DNA of 64,000 bases from Triangularia verruculosa (Eukaryota > Ascomycota > Sordariomycetes > Sordariales > Podosporaceae), in the NCBI GenBank assembly GCA_033296885.1, contig MU863974.1, positions 1-64,000 on the forward strand, given 5' to 3'. The number at the start of each line of letters is the position of its first letter. Position 1 is the stretch's first letter. Both the position numbers and the translations under genes were made by a program. Positions 10,985-24,055 of the stretch are shown here, piece after piece. The notes below the pieces were generated by a model. It saw only the letters and a list, made by a program, of their open reading frames with translations. It did not search any database and had not been told where the DNA came from.

Positions 10985-13448
10985 TCACGCCTCCCCAACA
11001 TCCTGATAAATATCCCTCTTCATCCTCTGCAACTTGCTATGCAGCTCATAAAAGTCATTTAGCTTGGACTCTGGCGGATACTCCCACCCGCTGATCTCCT
11101 CATGCAGCTGCAAGTATCGCTGGTACGCCAGCTTGAATTCCTGCGCTTTCGTCAGCGTGTCCGCCGACACTCGCATCCGCTTCGAGTGGCGGTGGTGATT
11201 CTCCGAGTACGAGTCCACCGGCGCCGGCCTCTTCTTGCCAACCACCGAGATGCCAATGGTGCTATCAGCATTGCTGCTGGCGCTGCTGATGATCGTGTCC
11301 CGGCTCGGCTCGCGGGCCCGAGGCCGGTCTCGTCCCAGCTCTCTGGCCCTCTCGCCGCGGCCACGCTCCCGCTCCTTCTCGGCTCTCTCCCGGTTTCGCT
11401 CGCGTTCTCTTTCCTTCTCGGCCCGTTCGCGTTCACGTTCCCGCTCGCGCTCACGTTCTCTCTTCAGCGCCTGGATCTGCGCTTGCTCACGCTCGGCCGA
11501 CTTGGCACGGGCCGCACGCTCCTGCTCCAGCTCGGACGCATTCTGGGGGGAGAGCGCCAGAGGGGACGACTTTGTCGGCGATGTGTTCTTGGCCTTGGGT
11601 GCCGACGAGCTTGGACGACCGTTCTGGCTGGCGTCGGAAACAGTGCGTGGCTTTACCGAGTTGGAAGCTGGCGCAGGTGCCTTGCTACCAGCCTTGGCGC
11701 GCTTGCTCAGCGGCGTACCGGAGCTCGAACTATCGTCGTCATCGGCATCGCGTGGTCGCTTCGCAGCTGGCTTGGTGGTCTTGGCCGGCTTCGCAACAAC
11801 TTCGGCGCGGATGGTATCCTTCTCGATGTCCTTGGGTAGTGACTTGGCTGCGGTGGTTGCCTTTGGTTTTGAAGCGGGAGCAGGAGCTGTCCTCACTGGT
11901 CTGGGAGCCGCGGCAGTTGTGGTTTTGTATTTGGCCAGAGGTTCCTCCTCACTGTCCGAGTCCTTCACAAACTCTTCGGAGAGAGGTCCTCGTCCGTTCT
12001 TGGCAGCTGCCCCCTTGGCCTGAGGCTTGGTCGGTGACACTCTCGGCGAAGCTTTGGCTGGTGCAGCTTTCTTTGTGGTGGATGTGAGACGCTTGGCTTG
12101 AGCCTCTGATGCTGAAGGCTTCTTCTTCCCGGCGACTGAAGCTTGTGAGCTTGATCTTGACATAGACTCGCCCCCCTTTCCCTTCTTCAAAGCTGCAGGG
12201 TCCTCCTTCTCGGATCCGCTTGCGTTGGCTGCGTCCGGCTTTGGTTTCGGGACGGTAGGACCTTTGGCGAAGTTGACCTGCAATTTGCTCAGGCATTTCC
12301 CCTTCCCGCGTTCCGCCACAGGTAAAAGCTTCTGCCAGATAGGGTCGGAAACTCCAACGCGCATACGATCGAACTGCTTCACCGCGTTTTCGATGGCTGT
12401 TTGTCGGTCCTCCTCCTTGGCATAATCATACTCAAATGCATCCAGCTCCTTCCAAAACCGCTTTCGCAGGGCCCATTTCTGTATGTTGTCGTCAAAGTCG
12501 GCAACCTTGTTCAGCGCAATTCTGAACTCGTCCTCACTGCCCTCGTTCCACTGTGCGAAAAGGTCCTCAAAGCTTAGTTCTGACACGGCCAACTGGTGAA
12601 TGATAGGAAATGTGTGTTGCTTTGTCTGATCAAGAGCTGAACCACCTGGTGCAAGGGAGGGCGATCGAACTCCACTGAGCGCAGGACTTGGCGGAAGAGA
12701 GCTGGGAGACGCATTGTCGAGCAATCGGTTGGAGGGTTTCGCCTTGCCTTTCGAGTTCACCAACCCACTGACAACAACAGCACTGTCTCCCATGTCAGTA
12801 TCACAGCCTTCCATGCGAGCGGCGGTGATGTGTCCATACGTATTCTTCTCAGCTTCCTTCCGGGCCAGTGAGTTCTTGAGGTTCGCAATAGCATCGTCGG
12901 CCTCGTTGCTCGAGATCGGGGTCGTATTGCTAGAGCTTGATTTCTGAACGGGAGCTTTCACGACCGGCTTCTTCGAGCTAGGTCGCGAGATTCGAGGAGG
13001 CATGAAAACGGGCATTGTGGGATTTGGTAGCTTTTTGAGCGATCTGGGAGAAACTGCGTCGGAATAGAACAGGTCGTAGTCGTAAGAATCGGGCGAGTTT
13101 GGAATTTCGACTTCTTGATCGCTGAAAAGAAAAGCCTATGGAGCTCGATGTGTCAGAGGCTGCTGGTAAGCTATTGTAAAGGGAGGAGGACGATTGAACA
13201 ATAGCCTCAGGAAGCCATTCAGAGCCACCAACAATAGGAACCCAAACCTTGAATACAAGGTTTCTATTCGAACTTACCGGGTTGGACCCCAACGATAGCT
13301 CAATGTCTCCTCCATTTTGCACACATGCAATCATGTCTTCGATCACACTATTGCTCAGCGTAATTCCGAATGCCTGCGCTGGAAGCCCAGCCATAGCTCT
13401 GGCCGAGCTGTCCAGCGACAGACCGCCCTCAGGCACGTTGAACGCCAT
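10985..13448 (-). CDS. ELL-family RNA polymerase II elongation factor
   Basis: ELL proteins suppress transient pausing of RNA polymerase II. In fission yeast Ell1 works with Eaf1. Exons are 13448-13278 and 13135-10985, giving 773 aa. The intron (13136-13277) is phase 0 with donor GTAAGT and acceptor CATAG, and the join gives LSLGSNP-AFLFSDQEVEIP. The N-terminal region (about 1-90) resembles the ELL N-terminal domain: MAFNVPEGGLSL, then ITLSNSVIEDMIACVQNG. The middle is disordered, Lys/Ser/Ala-rich, with a long Arg-Glu repeat tract around residues 600-650. The last 60 residues carry a conserved occludin/ELL-like helix (FKLAYQRYLQLHEEISGW, then SKLNDFYELHSKLQRMK). In-frame GTG/TTG codons further upstream are not credible starts. 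The family call rests on the two ends; the middle is not conserved. Confidence 0.72.
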
Positions 13449-16400
13449 TTTGCCGATTTGACTTCGCAAATGGCGTCCTCTCCTCCCCACGGTTCCCAGA
13501 GTATCCTCCGTTCTCGTGCCCTATCCGTCGTTCTCCGTTGTGTACACCCGTGTCTATATTTATGCGTCGCCGAAATTGCGAGCGAGAAAAGGGGTTCAAT
13601 CGACTGCGAGTTTCGTCGGCCAGGATGATGAAGTGTAACTAGGTACTCAAAAGGTTTTGTGTGTATGATCCAAAAGGATGACGCTCAAAAGAAGCCAAAC
13701 GCCCTGGGGCTTTTAATGAGACCCGATGAGCAACGGTCTTGGTTGCGAATCCAGTGTGCAACAATGAAAAGCCAAGTTTGTCCAAACCTCAAGTGAAGAG
13801 TCAAAGTTCAAGACATATGACGAAAAGGCTGAAGCAAACGATAGGTTGTTTCCCGGCTACCCAACAAAGCTCGAATGAGCCTCCTATTTTCGTGACGAGC
13901 GGTCGGGCTGGAGGTCCCAGATAGCCTCGTCGTCGTCTTCTACTGTGTTTCCTGATTGTTTTGGCACGGGAATTTTGGAATCGGTAGGACAGTCAGTTCA
14001 CCGAACCGGGAAGCGGAGAGTGGAGAGCGGAGAGACTCGAGTGTCGGGAGATGTCATTCGATGGAGTCGGTCGATCAGCCGGTCCTCGTTCTGCAAGAGG
14101 GATCTTGGTTGGAGACGGGAAGCGGAGCGTTGGTTGGGAAGTGGTGGACAGCACCGGCGGGCCACTTGGGGTCAGGAAAACGAGAGAGATCCCCAAACAG
14201 ACGAAGCCTGTGTGGTGGTGCCTTGGGGATCGAGAGTTCGGAAGCACAAGGAGCAAGAAAGCAGGAAGACGCAGCAAGAGAGGCACCGAGGGTAGCAGCA
14301 AGTGAATGAGGGAGGGCGGAGTGAGTGGGTAGCACACGAGTGGACGACGGGGTACCTCTGGTACTTTGGCACGTCTGAAGGTACCTGGGCTACTTTGGGG
14401 CACCCGCTAAAACCCACCAGTGTCTTCCACCGCCCGCCAGATCTTTGTCCCACCGTCTGGTCCGACGGGTGGACCGCGCAGGCTGGGGACCAGTCACGAC
14501 CTCTGAAAAGCTGGGGCCGGTGAGTGGGCCGAATCGTGGCGGTACCGCCAGGTACACAACGGCACCAGGTCGCTTCTCGTGCCCGACAGGGGACAGGGAT
14601 CGCGGGTGAGCAGCAAGCCTGCATGTCGTACCCTGTTGATTCATTACTGTACGTATTCCGTACCGGCCGTCATGTCATCAGCGAATCTTCAGCGGATTCT
14701 TCGCAGCTACTGTACGAACGCTGCGTAAACTAATAATTGGGCCTGACGTGGGAGTGGGAGTGGAAGTGGAAATTTTGTTGTCTGAAGACCACGTCCCAGG
14801 TTTGGAGTTTGGAATTGCCAGAGAGCCCCGAGGAAGACAGGTCGAGTGGTTCCAGGCTGTCCGGCACCAGCCATCCATCGATCCATCGGCCATCCATTGT
14901 GTTGGCGACCTGGACCAGCACCTCACTGCCGAGCCGTTATTCTTTTGTTCTTTTGTTACCTCACCTTCAAAGAGTCCCTCTCCTTGTCAGCCTCTTGCAA
15001 CCACAGGTCTCCGAGTCAATCTCAATTCGCAGACCATCCGTTGAGACTCGTTGGGACTCCACGCTTCTTTTCTGTGGGTCCGGTCTTTGCCCACCTTTGA
15101 TTCTCCCGCATCGGCCCTCCTGCCCCGATATCTCCAAGGCAACCAGAGTGGAAGAGCCGTTTGTGAAGAGAGTTGAGCAAAAGACAATGCTGTGCCATCA
15201 TCGTCAGGGATATACAATCACAGGGCCGTTGATAGGCTCTCCTGTGTTATGCGTTTTCAGGTGCAATTCCGCTACAGCTTCGCTCATCAATGCCCGCGGC
15301 GACAAGGCGGGACGCCTGAGGGAAGAAGCGGAGGCCCACACGCCGTCAACCCCCTCGCTTGCGGCTTCGTCAGGGCGGTTGTTGCGCGCCATCACTTCCA
15401 TGACAGACACGAATTGTAAGCAGCAGGCCCGGCATCGCTGCGGCACATGTGGTGCCTGTCTCTGAGTAACACCCCTCACTCGATAGGATCCTCAGTCTAT
15501 TCAACACTCTAGGCTGTAAGGCAGGTTTTGTGCAAGACCTGGGAGATGTCATACCAATACCGTAACATCTCGCCCCCAGGCGTGCCCTGCAATGAAGATG
15601 ATTCACTGGGCTCGGCGGGGAACAACAGGCCCGCGCCTGGAAGGGAAAGTCTAACGTTCAACTTGTCCATCAGGGTGCGCTATATGGATATGGTATTACC
15701 AGTCAGACAGACGCCCAACTGCGGGATATTCCTAGGTCGACTGTCTTGATGCACGGAATTCACTCAGCTCATCTGCACGCAATGGCCTTCCCCATTGTTG
15801 CTGCGTTGTTGGTTTTCGTGTGGCTCTAATGTTGGACTGATTTGTAAGGTATTCCGTGCTCGTCAGCTGGCCACGGGCCGGTTCGGGGCCAAACCGTTTA
15901 CCTCCCCGCTGAGACAAGTGCCCCGAGCCCAGAAGAGCGGCCATAGGTGCACCAACAACACACCGAATTTGCGATTCATGAATAGTTCATCCTATTAGCT
16001 CGAGCTTTGGCAATACCAATTGACATGCTGGGCACCTCTGGAAGTCTTGATTGGGAGTGGAAGAGTGTCGCGTGCCTTCCCTTTTCCATCTTGCTCGTCC
16101 GCGCTGGCAGCTGCCAACCAATTTGCCGTCAGCGGTCTCGAATTGACAGTTATTAGACCAATGGACGGCTGAAACATTCCGCCCTGTTTGTTTCTTGCCC
16201 TGGCTCATTTTCGATTCCTCGCCGTTTGAGATTCGAGCAACAGCCTGTGTTTGGGCGACTTTCGCGGCCGTAGCCTCATTAACCTCCTCGAGCGTCATCA
16301 GTTCTCATCTGCCAGCGAAACCTTATCGAGATCATCGCTGCAATCGCAGAGCCGGCACTCAGCCCTGTCAGTACATGCTTCTTCCTAGTCCCGATCTCGA

Positions 16401-19400
16401 CATGGAAATGATATCCGTCAGCCTGCTGCCAGTTGCACATTCTCGACGTTTGCCCATTGCAAGTCATCAAGCACCGTCCGACGCATAGTCGGCGGTTGGC
16501 GCGCCTCACAGGGAGATTACACAGTGCTGTTCAGGGCGTCATCGGCCAGGCCGCCGAATTCTCTTGATGGCTTGGCAGGAATAGTGGGTGTTGTAAGATC
16601 ACGCACATTGGTTGGGTAGCCATGCGCTTTGCGGCTGTCCCCAAGTTGACCCAGCCTGCTGGATCCCTTCGGATTGCAACATCTTCAACGAACGAATGCC
16701 CGGTGTTTCCTCCCTGTTCTCTGCTTGCCATGAACCAGACACACGAAATTGGCTGGGTTTGGTTCGGCCGGCGATCCGGGCAAGCTCATATTTGACGACC
16801 TTAGCTCTAAACGGCCGTGACGGAACGGAAATATCTCTCGCCGCTCCGAGCCGAGACCCGACCCGGATGGCCTGGACCGATGGTCCCAGCTGGAATTCAC
16901 CTTCCTCTCTCTGCAGTCCATCTGCCATGTCTTTTCAGCAGCTGAGAACCGCCCTCACAGACGCTTTCCAACGGCACATATCTTCGTTCAACACGGTGCG
17001 TCCGGCCGGATGAGGATGGCAGACGGTACCTCATGGGTGTCCACACGCGCATCAGAGGAGCCCGCGACTGGCTGAATCAGTTCACATTGGGGTAACACGA
17101 CCTCACCACGATACGCACCTGCTCAGAACCAGACTGGCGGTGGCGGTCATCAAACCCACATTAGGATTGGTCCGCTTACTCTTGTCAAACCTGTTGCTCC
17201 AACTCTAGGTAAAGGCCCGACTGCATGCTTATTTTTACTGTCAAGAATCCCATCTCTGCTTCAGCACATGTTGGATAACAGACGGTCCCAGGATGCTGGC
17301 CTTCCCTTTCGGAAGGTCTGTACATCAGTGGAGGAGGCACGTGGTTGGTGGGATTGGCTCCTAGCATGATCCCCCCACCCCGCTCTTCCTCTCCAGCCTT
17401 ATGGGTTTTAAGGTACGGATGAGCTATTTCAGCGCCATGGGGTTGTGAAGATCACTGCTGTGTGGCTTTCTTTCTCTTCAAACAAACACCGGCTGGGCGG
17501 GCGATAATTATGGGTGTCCATCCTCGTTTGAAATAATTCTGGAAAATCAAACGGCTCCAGACAAAATGCATATCAGCAGCGGCAGCAGCCACCATTGACA
17601 TACGCGAGATGCGGCACATGCGTTCTGCGTTGATGCGATAGGCACATTGATTACATACACAGTAGCAATACTGGTACCAGGCACCGGCTTATTACTGTAC
17701 TGGTCGACCGATGGAGGAGGTATTGGGGGCGTGACGAGCTGTGACAGAAAAGCCCAACACAACCAAACCCAAAGGAGCTCTCGAGAGGAAGACGAAAAAT
17801 GTGGAGCAAGAGGAAGCCGACTGTCCATTCCGGGGAGTGGCACTTTACAGCCAGTACATTGCGGTACCTTTGTCTGCAACAGCTGCTTCTTCTGTTCTGC
17901 GCCCCCACCACCCGCCATCTCCTTGCACAAATAATTCGATCGTTTTGGTTTAGGTTGACTGGTGTGCTGGCTTGTTACTGGACAACGCCGAGACCTTTCC
18001 CACTTTGTAGGTAGGTGCAGGGAAAATCACAGCTTCTAACTTCCCACTATACTTCGTACTTACATACAGCGCCTACACTAGAGGAGTGGGAAAGGGAAAG
18101 GCCAAAAAGTCGGGGTGGCCTAGTTGAAGATCCTCAGGGAAAAGGGACAGCATCTATCTGCCAAGTTTTGCTTGGTCCCTCTCTCCGATCGCATGATGTG
18201 TGTGTCTGTGGATGGGTGGATTCATCGATGTTGTTACTAGTCTTGCTTCTCGCCCCTCCTTTTCTTCTGCCCCTCTGTGCATTGGTTGCATTTTTGAAGA
18301 TCCGCCCACTGATGAAGTGGACAAATGGGGGTGGTTCTTTTTTGATTGCAAAAAGATGTTGTCAACGTGGATTGTTTGACATCTTGAAAGAAGAGGAAAG
18401 AAGGAAAACAATTGCTCTGTTGAGCATCACACACCCCCGCTCGAAAGAAAGTTGTCGTCACACATGGCCTGAGAGAGGGAGAGGGGGAGAGAGGCGGGGA
18501 AACGTGGGATGGGTAGGAGGGGGGAACGTGTGGATGGCTGGTTGGTGACCGAACGGCTGCTTACATGAACCCTTCCTTCATTCATTCACAGCATCCGCTT
18601 TCCCTGCCATGTTTTTTTTTTTGACAACAGCGAGGTCTTCCGGAAGCCAACAAGCGCAATGAGGAGAAACATGGACCATCTTCATTCCTTGACGGAAAAT
18701 GGTTGCATAAGGCCCAGGGGAATTCCATCCGTCACTTCGGTCAGGGTCAGCAGGACCGGACTCCCTCCGGCTCTCCCTTTGTCGTTGGGATTTATGATTG
18801 GTTTGTGTAGTTTTGGGGATCTGCCAGGAACCGGAGGACTTGAAGAAACGTGGGGTGGGGTTCAAACCGATTGCTGTTTTTGACCTGTGTCAGACCGATT
18901 TGTCGTTTATCGTTTTTCAACAGCATTCAACAGCTGGCAGAAACACACGCAGCCATCATGCTCGGGGGATCGTTACTTTGAGCAAAAAAAATCCAATTCA
19001 GGTTCAACTTTTTGGACAGCGATGGCTGGGCAGAACAAGCCACTCACGTCGTTGAGGTAACATTACATACATACATATGTACATCTCTGTTGTAGTATGC
19101 AGCGTAACGCAGACGGGCGAAAAAAGTGGGGATTTGTTCTTTTTTCAGGTCCGCCTACGCCGAGCCGGCGGTCCCCTCCACTCTCTCTCTCTCATCAACC
19201 GTTTTTACCCCAGAATCTTTTTTGTACTAGTAAGAGAGGTGAATTATTAATTTATATGGGATTTTTTCTAGGCGATGCGACAGAACCGCGTGGTTCCCCG
19301 GGTTGGACCGTTTTCTTAACACAGTAACGAATAAGTGGCTTTTTTCTTTTCCCTTTTGATTTTTCCCTTTGGGTTTGAGGTCTTACGGCAAACTAAGAGC

Positions 19401-22400
19401 AGCGGACCTTTTTTGGGTTGGTGCTGTTTTGTCATCAGTGGTGGAAGAACCAGACACCATCAAGCAGCCGCCTACTATCTGTACACCTGAGAAATGGAGG
19501 ACCTGACCCGAGCGAGCCGCCGACCAGCATGGAAACGAGCGAACTGCCTGTTCCTGACATCTTTCTCTGACCGACAGTTTGTCATACAACCTACATTTCT
19601 GCAGGTAGGGACCTCAATTTAACCTGCAATGTCTCTTTCGTATCAGCATTGCCTCCTTCGCTGCCACGCTCTGTCTGCTTATGGGCAGGCCTAACCGATA
19701 GAGAGACAAGAGAACAAGATGCTGAACAGCAACCTGATCAATGTGTTCGGTTTATTTTCCTTGTGGTTGTTTTTCAGCGAGAAACAGACGGGAGCCCCAC
19801 ATGTTCATATACAGAGAGGTACATGGATTAAAATATATATTCGGCTTTGCTTTTGCTTGCTGCACCGACGGAAGAACTGGGGCCGCTGTTCTGTTGTTTT
19901 TCCCGGTGCAGCAGTAGCAGGCTGCTGGTCCGTCGGAATCGGATGACTGGTCCGTCCCGGATATAGGTTGGAGGAGGGGGGGGATTACATCACGGTTGCT
20001 GGGCGGTGCTCATACCTGAACCGGCCCACTAGTTGTTACATACCAATGAGAAGATTCTCAATTGTCAATCCAATCTGTTCATCTTATGGTGAGATCTCCA
20101 GTCTGGATTATATCAACTCTGACATCGCTCAAAGTCATGAATAGTGGAGGACATGATGATGGGGTAACGAATTTTGTAATACAACAATTGCGGGGCAAAA
20201 CTGAAATATTTCAAGTGTTACCACACTCACACAGACACTTGAGCACATGACCCCACTCAAACCTTCATCAGTGTGTTCGTCCTGCATCGCAGGGCCTGGG
20301 CTGACCGAACTGTACCGACCGGCTTGCCTTGCTCTGGGTGGCTGGAATGGGGATGGGCCAATGAGGGGAAAGGTTCCCAATGCGTGGTGTTGTTTGTGAG
20401 TTTGGGGGAATCAGGCGGGACTTTCCACAGCCACTGGGTGGATAATTGGGGGGTTTTGGGGGTATTAAGTAAGGAATGAAGGTGCTTCATCCGATGGGAT
20501 GATGGGAAGCACCCCATACATTGAGAACAATGAGTAGAATGTGAAATGACATGTGGTCGGGCAGTTTATATCGTCGACCACGACTCTCTCGCGAATCCCC
20601 ATCAACCGAAATACCCTAACAAAAAAAATGTTTTTTTTTTTTTTACCAAAATCTCATACTTCGTGCTCGTACAAGTTCCGCAGGCACTAAAGTCGGTGAA
20701 CTAACCCAGCCTGTTCACGGACCGAATCCCGTTCAAACCTTAACCGTCGGGCGGTGTCTTCGAGTAAATGGCAACTACGAGAGTTTGGTTTCCGGGTCTG
20801 TTCGTTAACCTTCATGCTCTCCGGGTCCGATCTGGAATAGCCCCGACAAGCCGATCCAAATGCCTAGAAACCCCCGAAATCCAGGTACACCCGCATGCCA
20901 TGTCGGGTATTTTGACTGTTTCGAGGTCTACCTGCCTTGTGTTTGAAGTAATGAGAAAGGGCCGAAACGTTCTTGTACAACATTGACCACTTGGTCCAAA
21001 CTGCCGTCTTTACCGACACCGGTCAAGAAGTTTTCAGATCATTGGATACACCGAAAAAGAGATCCCAACAAAACAAACTGCCACAACAACCTCTCTCTCC
21101 CCAATTAAGGAAATCCCCTGTCCGTCTTCCGTCTTCCGTCCTCCGAATTGCCCTCGGCCGAAACCGGGCGGGGCTTCCCGTAAAGACGTTATCATCGGCA
21201 TCGTTCGCCGGCATGCCCTTCCCGGTTCCCTGAAAAAGATAGGTAAACTGGCAAGTGCGTGTACATAAAGATACCTCATCCCATCCTTGCTCCCATCAGA
21301 AGGGTTTCTCCCTGCCGGTGGAGCTCTTTTAACCTGTGTACCCTCCACTTCAACGCAAGCAACACAACCCAAGCCGGAGAGCACGATTCGATGTTTACGT
21401 GACAATGACAATTTGGAAAACACGTGGGACGTTAATACAGTTTTCTGGCTCAGGTACCTGACACAGTAGGGATGAAAACAACGGTGAGAGCCATGGGTAA
21501 AAAAAGGGGAAGGGAGAAAAGGCATGTGAAGGTGGTTCCGCGAGCCTTGGAAGCCGTTGATGAGGTTCAGGCCGGGATCGAAAAGTGACGACCCCACAAA
21601 CTCCACATCGTCATGGAGCCTGCCGAACGGTGTGTGAGATGAGGTAATGGCGGTGATAGTTGACTGGACAACGGGGGAGTGGAGAAGGAGGAGAGTTGAC
21701 AAAAATCAGGGTAATTGTTTGAGAGCAAATGACGAGGTGATTTGGTGGATAGACTGGTTGCGGTAGGGGGAGACAGCCAGGTGAACATCCATATCAAGCA
21801 AGCAACGGGGCAAGCTTGTTTCCCAGGGGAGGTGATTCATGAAGCGAGGTTTGTCGGTGATGCCGTGAACTATAGCAAGGTTGTGGTCGTCATCGGTACT
21901 GGCACTCTGGTTGTCTGTGTCGTCGTTGTTGAAAAAGTGCTTGCAAATGCCTCTCATATCGTCAGTCATAAGTCCAGGTGTATCCGAAACGTGCCATGAC
22001 ATAACCTGCGGCTCCCAGCGTCATTATAAGTCTGTGGTTGGTATGCTATTGGCACTTGGCCCTCTAATCGTAATCACGAACGCCGGCCGGTTCCCTGCCC
22101 ACAGAATACCATACAGGCATCGAAAGACACAGCATTTCCAATCTCCAGCCAGGTCGACGCTTCTTGTCCACAAAAGACCATGACCATGACTACCTATAAT
22201 CACAAGGCATCAGCGAGCTCATAACAGAAAAACAATGGAGTAACTGGCAAGTCAAAATGAGCTGCAGCTACAAACCCGCAAGGTTTCATCAATCCTTTTC
22301 CTTATCTACTGAATGTGCGATGGTAATGGCAGTAATATGTACCGTGGACATGAGGGGATAGCCTCATCACACCTGCCTGCCAACAGGCTCACTGCAGAAG

Positions 22401-24055
22401 CTACAAGAAGTGGTCCTGCAGGCCGACCTCGAGACGTACGGGGTTTACAGCACGGTGCTCATCACCACTAAACCGAAGATCGATGTGCCCAAAGAGAGCG
22501 ACCTGTGTAGCGAGACGCTCTGGCCGGGTCCGTCGACCGCTTCTCTTCCTTAGTCGAAGAATCTCAGAAGATGGCGTGTTACCGAGAAGAGATTTGCACC
22601 AGGAAACTTGGGCAATTATCAAGAGCCGCGCTCCATAAGAGTGACGAGAAGCTGGATGTTGACATGGTATACCTTTTCGTGGCAGTCATTTCGCGTCGTT
22701 CAGTGATCCATCTCTCTGCTTGAGGCGCTTGCTTGTCGATCTACACCACTGTAGACCATCCACTGTTTGTTCCCTTCGCTGCCTCTACCCATCTCTTGCT
22801 CGTCATTCCATACCATACAGAAACTCGGGAGCAGTCCCTGTTCCTTTCCTGTCACCTCCCCTCCTCTCCCGCCATTCCTCACCTTAAGAGCGAGAAATGG
22901 TAATCTCACCACCAGCCAAACATCATCTTTTCCCCCCTACAGAGTAAGAAAAATCGAAGGATACGTTGTCCGTCACAGAAAGGACAAGTCTTCGCACGCT
23001 GCGTATTGTACTAAAATAGTAGGTAGTCCACAACAACCTGGAACACAAGACTTGTTTTTTCTTCTCGTAACGGGCTTTCTAGAGGGGACACTCCCTCCCC
23101 AAAAGGCACTGTTCTCTGATGTCAATTACAACCCCTCGAAAACGCGCCAAGGCAGTACTCGCTTTACCCATCGTTAACTCTTGTAAAAACAGACAAATAC
23201 AAAGATGAAGCTGTTTCTCCGACTTTCTCGTATGCATGGAGGTAGCTAACCAAAAGTGGTGAATGTAAAGTTGCAAAAGGAAAAACTTACCGTTTGGAAT
23301 CAAGCATAGAAATTCAGCATCAAAACGGTCCAGAAGAGGGCAGCGTGGTCGTTCACAAAGTAAAGCAACTTAAAGTCAAAAAAAAATAAAAAAAGATAGA
23401 CAAGAACTTGCCTTGTTGCTGAATCGAAGAGAGAGAGAAGTGGTGGGGAGTGGGGTGCGGATTTGAGGCTCTGTGGGGCGGCAGAATGGGGCTGAGCCAA
23501 TGGGGAGTGAAACGTGGAACATGGAAGAAAGCTTGAACTTGACCCCCACTTATCGACATCCAAACAAGAGTCATTGTTGGGATACTTTCTGGAGGCTTTG
23601 GTTTTGTGGCGTTGGGTCGGCGCTGCTTGGACCAAGGTACGCCGCTGGTAAAAACTGGATGTGGCAGTGAGCAAATTGGCTGTGGCTTTCAAGGGAAAAA
23701 GGCTGTTATCCTTATCGGCAGTGTGGGCTGGAACGCCTCCCGCCCCATATCGAAGCGGATCCACGATGACTTCCCCAGACGGAAGTGCTTCACCGCCCGA
23801 GAGAAGACTGGATGGGTCTTCCCTTTTCTGGGTGAGACTCCACTGCAGGGTAGGTCCCTTCAATATCTAGACCGGAGGGCCAGAAAGATGAAGTCTTGAG
23901 GGTTTGTGAAAAGCACTTCTTTTTTTACTTTTTTTCCTGCTTATTGTTTGTCGCTGTTGGCCGCCGCCGTTTTTCTTTCCAACGTCTTTTCCCAGTCATT
24001 TCTTTGATCAGCCTCCCCCCACCTTTGCCCCCCTTATCGATATCCCACCCTCAAA
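13449..24055. other. 10.6-kb gene desert between divergent ELL and methyltransferase genes
   Basis: Nothing in this stretch can be supported as a protein gene. The longest open frames are 242 codons (14737-15465, +, opening with GTG), 222 codons (21034-21702, -), 187 codons (23300-23863, -) and 177 codons (18015-18548, +). None has a domain, fungal codon bias or splice sites joining it to a conserved neighbour. The sequence is not strikingly AT-rich, so wholesale RIP is not obvious. I found no tRNA B box with a pairing T-stem, no 5S rRNA and no terminal repeats. Details that can be seen: a 12-bp palindrome GGCGGTACCGCC near 14538, several GGTACC sites, and an A8-TG-T14 inverted repeat at 20621-20644. 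It could hold long non-coding RNAs, a young or decayed gene, or a very long upstream regulatory region. Confidence 0.6.
20621..20644. repeat. A8/T14 inverted homopolymer pair
   Basis: Eight A, then TG, then fourteen T. The two runs can pair as a short hairpin. A T run this long would stop RNA polymerase III reading the plus strand, but no Pol III gene is visible upstream. Confidence 0.8.

Noticed and set aside
18015..18548. 177-codon plus-strand frame with a hydrophobic segment
   Set aside because: The hydrophobic run (LLLVLLLAPPFLLPLCALV) comes from a C/T-rich stretch; no signal peptide position, domain or conservation can be argued.
18868..18885. GGTTCAAACC-like tRNA B box
   Set aside because: The flanking bases cannot form a T-stem and no D or anticodon arm is present upstream.
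21034..21702. 222-codon minus-strand open frame in the gene desert
   Set aside because: Its sequence shows no recognisable fold or fungal codon preference, and no credible promoter or splice sites surround it.
23300..23863. 187-codon minus-strand frame upstream of the methyltransferase
   Set aside because: Ends in a Phe/Leu-rich stretch from an A/T run; lies in the probable promoter of the plus-strand gene.
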